Source of the DNA: a candidate division KSB1 bacterium
GTDB lineage: Bacteria > Zhuqueibacterota > Zhuqueibacteria > Oleimicrobiales > Geothermoviventaceae
NCBI GenBank assembly: GCA_034506315.1
Contig: JAPDPT010000004.1
Span: 48,979-112,978 of the forward strand
DNA: 64,000 nt
Direction of reading: 5' to 3'
The notes under the pieces are model-generated. The model saw nothing but the letters and a program-made list of their open reading frames with translations. It had not been told where the DNA came from and did not search any database. The translations under genes and the position numbers were made by a program. This document shows, one piece after another, positions 57,631 to 64,000 of the stretch (position 1 is its first letter; each line of letters opens with the position of its first letter).

Positions 57631-58088
57631 TGGCTCCCTCCTCTTGGCTTCCTTCGCGCAGTGTGACAATTGCAGCCCGCGTGTCCATTCGGCGCTGGGA
57701 CCCGACACGGGCCAATTTACGCAAGCAAGACAGGATCGGCAAACAATCTGCGGCACCCCGCCGGGCCCTGGTGCACGCCGGTCCATCCCGGAAGGGCTCC
57801 CCTCGACGCGGCCCCAGGGCTCCCCCGTCAGGCGGCCTTACCCGGGCTGCGGTTGCGGGCTCCGGTACACCCATCAGGGCACGATGGCTCAGAACCCGCC
57901 CCCACAGAGGTTCCCTCCCCGGGACGTCGTCTGGTGCGAGGACAGCGGGAACTGTCCCGCCGGTCGGGGGCGTTCCCATAGCCGCACGCACTCCCTGACG
58001 TCGGGTGTGCAGCCGAAGCTTGCGTTTTACGCGCGGAAAAACGATCTTCTTGTTACGGAGAGCGAGGAGCGGCAAGGAGGTGGTTGGC
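57631..58088. other. 458-base divergent intergenic region
   Basis: It lies between the cytochrome gene (minus) and the DUF362 gene (plus). It holds the minus-strand promoter at 57714-57742 and a strong AAGGAGGT ribosome site for the DUF362 gene at about 58073-58080. No further gene was recognised; a plus-strand promoter must exist but was not clear. Confidence 0.5.
57714..57742 (-). promoter_or_regulatory. Promoter of the multiheme cytochrome gene
   Basis: On the minus strand TTGCCG (57737-57742) is followed after 17 bases by TAAATT (57714-57719). The -10 is the same as that of the rplU and 61849 promoters. Confidence 0.6.
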
Positions 58089-59018
58089 GTGAATAGGTGT
58101 GATGGGATGCGCCGGCGTGACTTCCTGCGGGCGATCGCCGGCAGTGCCTTGGCAGCGGCCCTGCTCCCCGAGGAGTCCGCGGCGCGATTTCTTCGGCCCG
58201 CCGACGTCCCTGCGGATCTTGCTGTCGCCAGGAACGGAGAACCCGCTCAGCTAGTCCAGGCGGCCGTCGAGGCCCTGGGGGGCATGTCGCGCTTTGTTTC
58301 CCGGGGGGACATCGTGGTGGTGAAACCCAACATCGGCTGGGACCGGCTCCCGGAACAGGCAGCCAATACCAATCCCGAAGTGGTGGCCGAAGTCGTGCGC
58401 CTATGTTACCAAGCAGGGGCGAAGAAGGTCCTGGTCTTTGACCATACCAGTAACCGAGCGCAGCGCTGCTACCTCCGGAGTGGAATTCAGGCTGCAGCCA
58501 AAGAAGCCGGGGCAGAGGTGTCCTTCGTTCACGAACAGAAATTCCGAAATGTGGAGATTCGCGAGGGCGTGGAGCTGAAATCCTGGCCCTTCTACAAGGA
58601 CGTTCTCGAAGCGGACGTCCTGATCAACGTGCCGATTGCCAAACACCATTCGATGGCCCGGCTCACCGTGGGGCTGAAGAACATTATGGGTGTGATCGGG
58701 GGCGATCGCGGCGCAATTCACAATCACTTCGCCCGAAAGATCGTGGACCTCAACACAGTGGTGAAACCCAAGCTCACCCTTGTCGACGGCTATCGGATCC
58801 TTAGGGCCAATGGGCCTCAGGGTGGAAGTCCGCGGGATGTGCAGCTGTTGAAGACAGTCGTCGCGAGCACAGACCGCGTGGCTGCCGACGCCTACGCGGC
58901 CACCTGGTTCGGCCTCGGCCCGCAAGACCTCGATTACCTGGTGGAAGCCCACCGGCGGGGCCTCGGCGAAATCGATTTTCGCAAGCTGAAGATCCGAGAG
59001 ATCGATTTGGGCTCCTGA
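58089..59018 (+). CDS. DUF362 domain protein with Tat-type signal
   Basis: This 309-residue protein opens with M-R-R-R-D-F-L-R-A-I-A-G-S-A-L-A-A-A-L, a twin-arginine signal, about seven codons after the GTG at 58089. The GTG start has AAGGAGGT at ideal spacing; the ATG at 58107 is the alternative. The body has D-I-V-V-V-K-P-N-I-G-W and V-P-I-A-K-H-H-S-M-A-R-L-T-V-G-L-K-N-I-M-G, typical of DUF362. The [4Fe-4S] ferredoxin part that many DUF362 proteins carry is absent, but the next gene encodes many clusters. The biochemical role is unknown. Position next to a quinol-type cytochrome and a NapGH-like protein suggests an exported part of an electron-transfer chain. Confidence 0.82.
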   Translation: MNRCDGMRRRDFLRAIAGSALAAALLPEESAARFLRPADVPADLAVARNGEPAQLVQAAVEALGGMSRFVSRGDIVVVKPNIGWDRLPEQAANTNPEVVAEVVRLCYQAGAKKVLVFDHTSNRAQRCYLRSGIQAAAKEAGAEVSFVHEQKFRNVEIREGVELKSWPFYKDVLEADVLINVPIAKHHSMARLTVGLKNIMGVIGGDRGAIHNHFARKIVDLNTVVKPKLTLVDGYRILRANGPQGGSPRDVQLLKTVVASTDRVAADAYAATWFGLGPQDLDYLVEAHRRGLGEIDFRKLKIREIDLGS

Positions 59019-59134
59019 TCGCCCACAGGCCGGATACCCCAAGGCGATCCGCTCCGACGTACCGAGGGCTGGAAAAGAAACGGAAACGCCAAATCACCGA
59101 CGGGCACCGATACTCCAACCTGCGCAGGGGAGAA

Positions 59135-60712
59135 ATGAGGACGGCACGCCGGGTCTCGCAGCTGCTCTTCTTCCTGCTCTTCTTGTATCTTTTTTTCGAG
59201 GCGGTGTACCCCTACGAAGTGGCCCTCCCGGCCGATCTCTTCCTCCGCGCCAGCCCGCTTGCCGCGGTGGCTTCGATTCTCGCCTCGCGCGCCTTCGTGT
59301 CCACGGTGGTTCTGGGCTTGGTGATCCTTGCCCTGAGCATCCCACTGGGCCGCTTCTTTTGCGGTTGGATCTGTCCCCTCGGCACGGTGCTCGACGCCAC
59401 GGACCGCTGGTTTAAGCGTCCCCGCAGAAAGGTTGGGCAGAGGGAATCAACCCGGCTGCGGTCCTGGAAATACGCCCTGCTGGTCGCGATCCTCGCGGGA
59501 AGCTTCCTCTCGGTCCAGTTTGCGGGCTACTTCGACCCCATTTCCGTCATCACCCGAGCCTTTACCGCGGTACTGCTGCCGCTGCTGACCAAGGTGGCCG
59601 ACACTTTCGTCTCCCTCCTCGGTCGGGTATCCTTCCTGGAGAACATCACCTTCTCCGCCTACAACCGTCTGCAGGAAGTCGGTTTCCCCACGCAGCAACC
59701 TCTTGTGCGTGGAAGCTTTCTTATCCTGGTTCTCTTCCTGGTCATCCTTGTTCTTGGCAAGTGGAGCCGTCGTTTCTGGTGCCGGAATCTCTGCCCTCTC
59801 GGTGCGCTCCTGGGCTTCGTCGGACAGCACCGGCTCACGCACCGCACGGTCAGCACAGCCTGCACCGACTGTGGCGTCTGCCAACTGATGTGCCGGATGA
59901 ATGCCATTGAGGACGGCTACCGGATCACCCGCACCAGCGAGTGCATCGAGTGTATGCAGTGCGTGGACATATGCCCCGAGGGCGCCATCTCCTATCGGCT
60001 GGGCCTGCCTGCCTCGAGCAGCCACAAGGGCGTGGATCTCGACCGGCGGCGCGTTCTCGGCTCCCTCGCCGGCGGAACCCTGGCTGCCGCCGCCTTGTCC
60101 GTCGGTTTTGTGGGCCGCGAGTCCTCCAGCTCGAAACTTCGACCGCCAGGCGCCCTGGTGGAAAGCGAGTTCCTGGACCGTTGTGTACGCTGTCTCGAGT
60201 GCGTCAGGATCTGCTCCTCTACCGGGGCTTGTCTACAGCCCGCCCTCCTCGAGCGGGGCGTGGCTGGGTTCTGGACCCCCGTAGCCGATATGCGCCACGG
60301 CTACTGCGAGTACAACTGCAACCTCTGCGGTCAGGTGTGCCCAACGGGGGCCATTACGCGTCTTTCTGTGGAGGACAAGCAGAAGGTGGTCATGGGCACA
60401 GCCTATTTTGACCGCAGCCGTTGCATCCCCTGGTACCGGAACGAAGACTGCCTGGTATGCGAAGAGCACTGCCCCATACCCGAAAAAGCCATCCGCTTGG
60501 AGCAGCGGCCGGTACAACTTCCCTCCGGCGAGACCCGCCTGGTGAAGTTCCCGTACGTCGTGGAGGACCTGTGCATTGGTTGCGGGATTTGCGTCACCAA
60601 GTGCCCCGTGGAAGGCCAGCCCGGCATCTTCGTCACCACGGCGCGCGAAGAGCGCTTCACCGCCCGCGGGGAAAAGGTGCGCAAGGAGGAAGTCCCGGCG
60701 TACGGCCGTTAG
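59135..60712 (+). CDS. NapH-NapG-like fusion: membrane polyferredoxin
   Basis: This 525-residue protein combines two modules. The first half resembles NapH, with four to five membrane helices and the cysteine motifs F-F-C-G-W-I-C-P-L-G and F-W-C-R-N-L-C-P-L-G. Two [4Fe-4S] clusters follow (C-T-D-C-G-V-C-Q-L-M-C; C-I-E-C-M-Q-C-V-D-I-C-P). A second part resembles NapG/MauM, starting after D-R-R-R-V-L-G-S-L-A-G-G, a Tat-like stretch. It has further clusters: C-V-R-C-L-E-C-V-R-I-C, C-N-L-C-G-Q-V-C-P, C-L-V-C-E-E-H-C-P and C-I-G-C-G-I-C-V-T-K-C-P. It would move electrons from quinol across or along the membrane. GCAGGGGAG precedes the ATG. With the DUF362 gene it forms a short operon. Confidence 0.87.
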   Translation: MRTARRVSQLLFFLLFLYLFFEAVYPYEVALPADLFLRASPLAAVASILASRAFVSTVVLGLVILALSIPLGRFFCGWICPLGTVLDATDRWFKRPRRKVGQRESTRLRSWKYALLVAILAGSFLSVQFAGYFDPISVITRAFTAVLLPLLTKVADTFVSLLGRVSFLENITFSAYNRLQEVGFPTQQPLVRGSFLILVLFLVILVLGKWSRRFWCRNLCPLGALLGFVGQHRLTHRTVSTACTDCGVCQLMCRMNAIEDGYRITRTSECIECMQCVDICPEGAISYRLGLPASSSHKGVDLDRRRVLGSLAGGTLAAAALSVGFVGRESSSSKLRPPGALVESEFLDRCVRCLECVRICSSTGACLQPALLERGVAGFWTPVADMRHGYCEYNCNLCGQVCPTGAITRLSVEDKQKVVMGTAYFDRSRCIPWYRNEDCLVCEEHCPIPEKAIRLEQRPVQLPSGETRLVKFPYVVEDLCIGCGICVTKCPVEGQPGIFVTTAREERFTARGEKVRKEEVPAYGR

Positions 60713-60850
60713 CCTGCTCGCCGCATCCACAAGACCTCTGGCCCTCGGGGCCGTGATCTCCGGCACGTGACGTCCTTTGCCTCGGGCAGAGGCCTCCCCG
60801 CGACAAGTTTCCTGAACGGGCCGGGCCGAGCCGATTCGCGGCTTGGCGCG

Positions 60851-61732
60851 TCACCTGCGATGGGGAAAGGTTGGGTCCCCCGCCGGATGCTCCTCACCCT
60901 GCGGTGGACAAAGTGTCTGGCAATTCGGGCAGAAAAACGTGCTTCGCCCGGCGGATCTTAGCCTTTCGATGGGAGCACCGCAGCGCGGACACGGCTCCCC
61001 TTCTCTGTGGTAGACCGCCAGGCGGAGGCTGAACCACCCGAGCTGGCCGTTGGGGTCCTGATAGTCGCGAATGGTCGTACCCCCCTGTTCGATCGCCTCC
61101 CGAAGCGTGTTCACGATGCTCTCGTGGAGACGCTCTATCTGCCTTTCACTCAGTTCCGAGGCCCGCTGCGAGGGGTGGAGACCCGCTCGATACAGGATCT
61201 CGTTGGCGTAGATATTCCCGATTCCGGCCACGCGGGTTTGATCCAGGAGAAAGGACTTCATGGTTTGCCGGGAAGAGGCTAAGAGGCGCGAAAGGACCGC
61301 CGGCGTGAACGCGGAGTCGAGAGGTTCGATGCCCAATCCCGCCAGAGGAGGACTCTGGAGGACCGAGGCCGTCGGCGCAACCAGGACCGATCCGAAGCGG
61401 CGCGGATCCCGGAATCGGAGCTCGAGGCCATTGTCCAAGATCCACCGCACATGGTCGTGCTTGTGCAGCTCCTCGCCGCTGGGGCGGAGCAACAACCTCC
61501 CACTCATGCCGAGATGGACGATCAGCGACAGCCCCGAGGAGACATCCCCCACCAGATACTTCCCGCGCCTGCGAAAGGACACGAAAGAGGCCCCCTCCAT
61601 CCGGCGCAGAGCGTCGGCGTCGACGGGCGTGCGAAGATCGGCCCTTAGGATCTCCACGCGCAGGATGCCTGCACCACCTATGCAGGCCTCCAACCCTCGT
61701 CGGACCGTCTCTACCTCAGGCAGTTCCGGCAT
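60851..61732 (-). CDS. mutM: Formamidopyrimidine-DNA glycosylase
   Basis: This 293-residue repair enzyme removes oxidised purines such as 8-oxoguanine. It starts M-P-E-L-P-E-V-E-T-V-R-R-G-L, where the proline after the initiating Met is the catalytic nucleophile and E3 assists. The C-terminal zinc finger reads C-P-R-C-G-A-P-I-x-R, then F-C-P-N-C-Q. I start at the ATG at 61732, the only start that gives this N-terminus, although the ribosome site is weak. It converges on the ferredoxin gene. Confidence 0.96.
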   Translation of the reverse strand: MPELPEVETVRRGLEACIGGAGILRVEILRADLRTPVDADALRRMEGASFVSFRRRGKYLVGDVSSGLSLIVHLGMSGRLLLRPSGEELHKHDHVRWILDNGLELRFRDPRRFGSVLVAPTASVLQSPPLAGLGIEPLDSAFTPAVLSRLLASSRQTMKSFLLDQTRVAGIGNIYANEILYRAGLHPSQRASELSERQIERLHESIVNTLREAIEQGGTTIRDYQDPNGQLGWFSLRLAVYHREGEPCPRCGAPIERLRSAGRSTFFCPNCQTLCPPQGEEHPAGDPTFPHRR

Positions 61733-61848
61733 CGGATTTCCGTGATCGCCGTCTTCGAACCATTCTAAGATAGTGAGTCCCATTCCCGGATCCAAAGGCG
61801 TCGGGTAAGGACGAGATGGTGGGCCCTGAAGAACCACCGGTTGCTCGG

Positions 61849-61877
61849 TTGACAATCTATCTGGGTTGCCTTAAATT
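61849..61877 (+). promoter_or_regulatory. Strong sigma-70-type promoter of the outer-membrane gene
   Basis: TTGACA (61849-61854) and TAAATT (61872-61877) are separated by exactly 17 bases, with a GGAGGT ribosome site and the ATG at 61933 following. Confidence 0.85.
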
Positions 61878-61932
61878 CGGACGGTCGTGGGCAAGTACAT
61901 ACGGGCGTCCAAGTCGGCGAAGGAGGTCTCCC

Positions 61933-63213
61933 ATGAGAAGAGCGATTCCGCCCCTTGCAGCTGTTCTTGTGGTGGCAACGGCTTCGTACGGCCAACTTAC
62001 AGGCCCCACGATGTACCCCGGGGAAGGCGGCACGCTGATGGGAGGGTTGGGGCTTACGGCTGTGGACAATCAGACCTACTTTTCGATCTACCTCCAGCCG
62101 GAGATCGCCATCGGCAAGATCGGCATCGGCCTGAATGTGAACCTGCTGTACAACACCAGCACCGGCCATATTCGCAGCAAGGATTGGGACGAAAACTACG
62201 ACTACTTGCGCCTGGTGCGCTATGTTCGCTACGGACACAAGGGAGATCCCTTTTACGCGCGCGTGGGAGCTCTGGACGCAGCCCGCATCGGGCACGGCTT
62301 CCTGGTCAACTACTACTCCAATAGCCCGAGCTACGACGAGCGAAAGATCGGCCTGGCCTTCGACCTGGATTTCGGCACCTTCGGATTTGAGACCATGGCC
62401 AACAACCTCGGTCGGGCAGAAGTGCTCGGCGCTCGTGGGTACTGGCGCCCCCTCCGCACGCAGACCTCCCTGCCGATCATCAAGAACCTCGAGCTCGGGG
62501 TGACGTACGTGACGGACATCGACCCCGACGCCAATCGCAAGACCGATGACGGGGTTTCGGCCTTCGGGCTCGATGTGGGGCTGCCCCTGCTCACCTTCGC
62601 CTCGTTCCGAACACTGGCCTATTACGACTTCGGCAAGATCGTGGACTACGGTTCCGGACAGGCGGCCGGAGTCTCTCTGTCCCTTCAGCTGCCGGCCAAT
62701 CTTGCCCAGGTGTACGCGCGCGTGGAGCGCCGCTGGCTCGGCAAAGAGTTTGAGGCCGGCTTCTTCAACGCCTTCTACGAGGTCGAGCGCTACACTCCTG
62801 CCACCGGCTTCCACAAGTACGACGGGCTGAGATTCATCAACGAGGAGACGCGCGGCATCTTCGGGGAGCTGGCCGGGGACGTGCTGGGCGCAATTCGCCT
62901 GCTGGGCAGCTTTGTGCGCCTGGATGATCAGCCCCACAGTGGCCTTCTTCACCTGGCGGCAGACGCCCCCAATGCCATCCCCGGCATTGCGGCCCACGCC
63001 AGCTACGAGAAGGGCGCCGTGGAGAAGTTCAAAGATCTCTTTGTGCTCGACGACCACAGCATCGCGCGCGTAGGCCTGGGCTACAAGATCCGGCCCTACC
63101 TCATCGCCTACGTGGACTACATTTGGAACTTCGTGTACGACAGCAAGACGCGTCGCTACGTAACCCAGGAACGCGTGGAACCGCGCCTCAGCCTCGTCTA
63201 CAGTTGGAAGTAG
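61933..63213 (+). CDS. Outer-membrane beta-barrel protein of unknown specificity
   Basis: This 426-residue protein has a signal peptide (cleavage near S-Y-G-Q). A long series of beta-strand segments alternates hydrophobic and polar residues, with Y-Y-N/Y-D turns. The last residues L-S-L-V-Y-S-W-K are close to a barrel C-terminus. I could not match it to a named porin; no TonB-box or plug domain is seen. The ATG at 61933 follows AAGGAGGT, and an excellent promoter stands upstream, so it is probably abundant. The longer frame from 61816 would cross the promoter. Confidence 0.8.
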   Translation: MRRAIPPLAAVLVVATASYGQLTGPTMYPGEGGTLMGGLGLTAVDNQTYFSIYLQPEIAIGKIGIGLNVNLLYNTSTGHIRSKDWDENYDYLRLVRYVRYGHKGDPFYARVGALDAARIGHGFLVNYYSNSPSYDERKIGLAFDLDFGTFGFETMANNLGRAEVLGARGYWRPLRTQTSLPIIKNLELGVTYVTDIDPDANRKTDDGVSAFGLDVGLPLLTFASFRTLAYYDFGKIVDYGSGQAAGVSLSLQLPANLAQVYARVERRWLGKEFEAGFFNAFYEVERYTPATGFHKYDGLRFINEETRGIFGELAGDVLGAIRLLGSFVRLDDQPHSGLLHLAADAPNAIPGIAAHASYEKGAVEKFKDLFVLDDHSIARVGLGYKIRPYLIAYVDYIWNFVYDSKTRRYVTQERVEPRLSLVYSWK

Positions 63214-63233
63214 GCTCGTCGGCCCAAGGTCCC

Positions 63234-63929
63234 GTGGCATTCCGAGCACCTATCGGGAAGCTTGTTTCGCAGGCGAGGGGCTTCCTCTTCTACCCCTATT
63301 GCGTTGCCTGCGAGCGGCGGCTCGGCGAAGAGGAGAAGCTGGTGTGCGAGGCGTGTTGGGAACGCCTGCCGCGCGCGGCTCCCCAGTGGGCGGAAGGAGA
63401 AGAGCTGCAGCGCCTCTACCCGGGGTCCTTCCTCTCCGCTCGCTTCAGCCTCTGGGAATACAGCCCCGAAGTGGAGCGCCTGGTTCACCTCATGAAATAC
63501 GAGCGGCGGCCGGTCCTCGCCCACATTATGGGCCAAAAGGTGGGCATCCTCTGTGCGTCTTTTCTCGGCTCGGCCGAAGCGGGGATTGTCATCCCTATCC
63601 CGCTGCACCGAGCGCGTCTCCGCGAGCGCGGGTACAACCAAAGCGAGATCCTTTCCCGCGCCATCAGCCAGGAGACCGGCTGGCCCGTGGTGAAGGACGC
63701 ACTGGTACGCGCACGTCCCACACGGGTCCAGGCGCGACTGAGCCGCGAGGAGCGGCTGGCGAACGTGCGGGGGGCCTTCGCCGTGCGAAGGGAGGAGGCG
63801 CTGAGGGGTCGGACGTGCCTTCTCGTAGACGACGTGGTCACAACCGGGTCGACGGCCAACGAGTGCGCTCGGATCCTCCTGGAAGCCGGGGCCACAGAGG
63901 TCATACTCGTGACCGTCGCGGCTGCCTGA
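63234..63929 (+). CDS. comF: ComF-family phosphoribosyltransferase-like protein
   Basis: This 231-residue protein has a zinc-ribbon-like start (Y-C-V-A-C, then L-V-C-E-A-C-W) and a type I phosphoribosyltransferase fold. The latter has I-P-I-P-L-H-R-A-R-L-R-E-R-G-Y-N-Q-S and the PRPP loop C-L-L-V-D-D-V-V-T-T-G-S-T. ComF proteins are linked to DNA uptake in Bacillus and Haemophilus; the biochemical role is unsettled, and GntX-type relatives serve metabolism. The start is uncertain: GTG 63234 lies just after the barrel gene stop and has AAGG upstream. The longer frame would overlap the barrel gene by 91 bases. Confidence 0.83.
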   Translation: MAFRAPIGKLVSQARGFLFYPYCVACERRLGEEEKLVCEACWERLPRAAPQWAEGEELQRLYPGSFLSARFSLWEYSPEVERLVHLMKYERRPVLAHIMGQKVGILCASFLGSAEAGIVIPIPLHRARLRERGYNQSEILSRAISQETGWPVVKDALVRARPTRVQARLSREERLANVRGAFAVRREEALRGRTCLLVDDVVTTGSTANECARILLEAGATEVILVTVAAA

Positions 63930-64000
63930 GCGAAAAGCTTCGTCAGGACCGAGCAACGCGCTATTCGCATTCTGGCCTGAGGGCAGAGAGGCGTGCTATC

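Noticed and set aside
61765..63249. Minus-strand frame opposite the outer-membrane gene
   Set aside because: The plus strand has promoter, ribosome site and signal peptide; the antisense frame has none.

Overview
The window is GC-rich, gene-dense chromosomal DNA from a Gram-negative, didermic bacterium. Evidence for an outer membrane includes several beta-barrel genes, two TonB-type genes, lipoproteins with clear lipoboxes, and a Bat (aerotolerance) operon. The mix of a class I fumarase in two subunits, a succinate dehydrogenase/fumarate reductase with two small membrane anchors, multiheme c-type cytochromes and Bat/MoxR genes fits an anaerobe or facultative organism of the Fibrobacterota-Chlorobi-Bacteroidota/Calditrichaeota/KSB1 type. 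That placement is an inference; there is no rRNA in the window to settle it. Nothing looks like a phage, plasmid, insertion sequence or CRISPR array, and I saw no tRNA or rRNA gene.

Layout. 1-7391 (minus strand) holds central carbon and respiration: a lipoprotein cytochrome c cut by the window edge, sdhB-D-C-A, the two fumarase subunits, mdh, then rpmA and rplU with a clear promoter. 7679-15286 is looser: a PAS histidine kinase, an outer-membrane gene broken by an in-frame stop, an ABC-2 exporter pair and a peroxiredoxin, separated by two gaps of about 1.2-1.3 kb. 15714-19778 holds a TonB-domain lipoprotein, a FadL-like barrel, an extraordinarily Trp/Tyr-rich lipoprotein and a second TonB-type protein. 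19984-31048 is an eleven-gene MoxR/DUF58/Bat operon with promoter and terminator; one of its genes is frameshifted. 31220-38376 is a protein-quality-control block: dnaK, a zinc-ribbon gene, an HtrA protease, two DnaJ-type genes and hsp20, the last with a sigma-54-like promoter. 38722-41037 is a PEP/pyruvate-binding-domain protein.

41151-47968 is a complete trpEGDCFBA operon. Its whole control region can be read: a strong promoter, a 28-codon leader peptide containing W-T-W-W-W, and an intrinsic terminator immediately before trpE. This is a ribosome-mediated attenuator and the best-supported regulatory finding here. 48284-56091 carries an ArsC-type reductase, radC, a sugar ABC transporter (ATPase, permease, binding lipoprotein), mutL and miaA. 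56128-60712 is a respiratory module: a NapC/NirT-like cytochrome with seven heme-type motifs, a DUF362 protein and a NapH-NapG-type fusion ferredoxin. The window ends with mutM, an outer-membrane barrel with a strong promoter, and a comF-type phosphoribosyltransferase.

Many starts were moved inward from the longest open frame to a start codon with a good Shine-Dalgarno sequence; this is stated per gene. No experiment or database search was possible.
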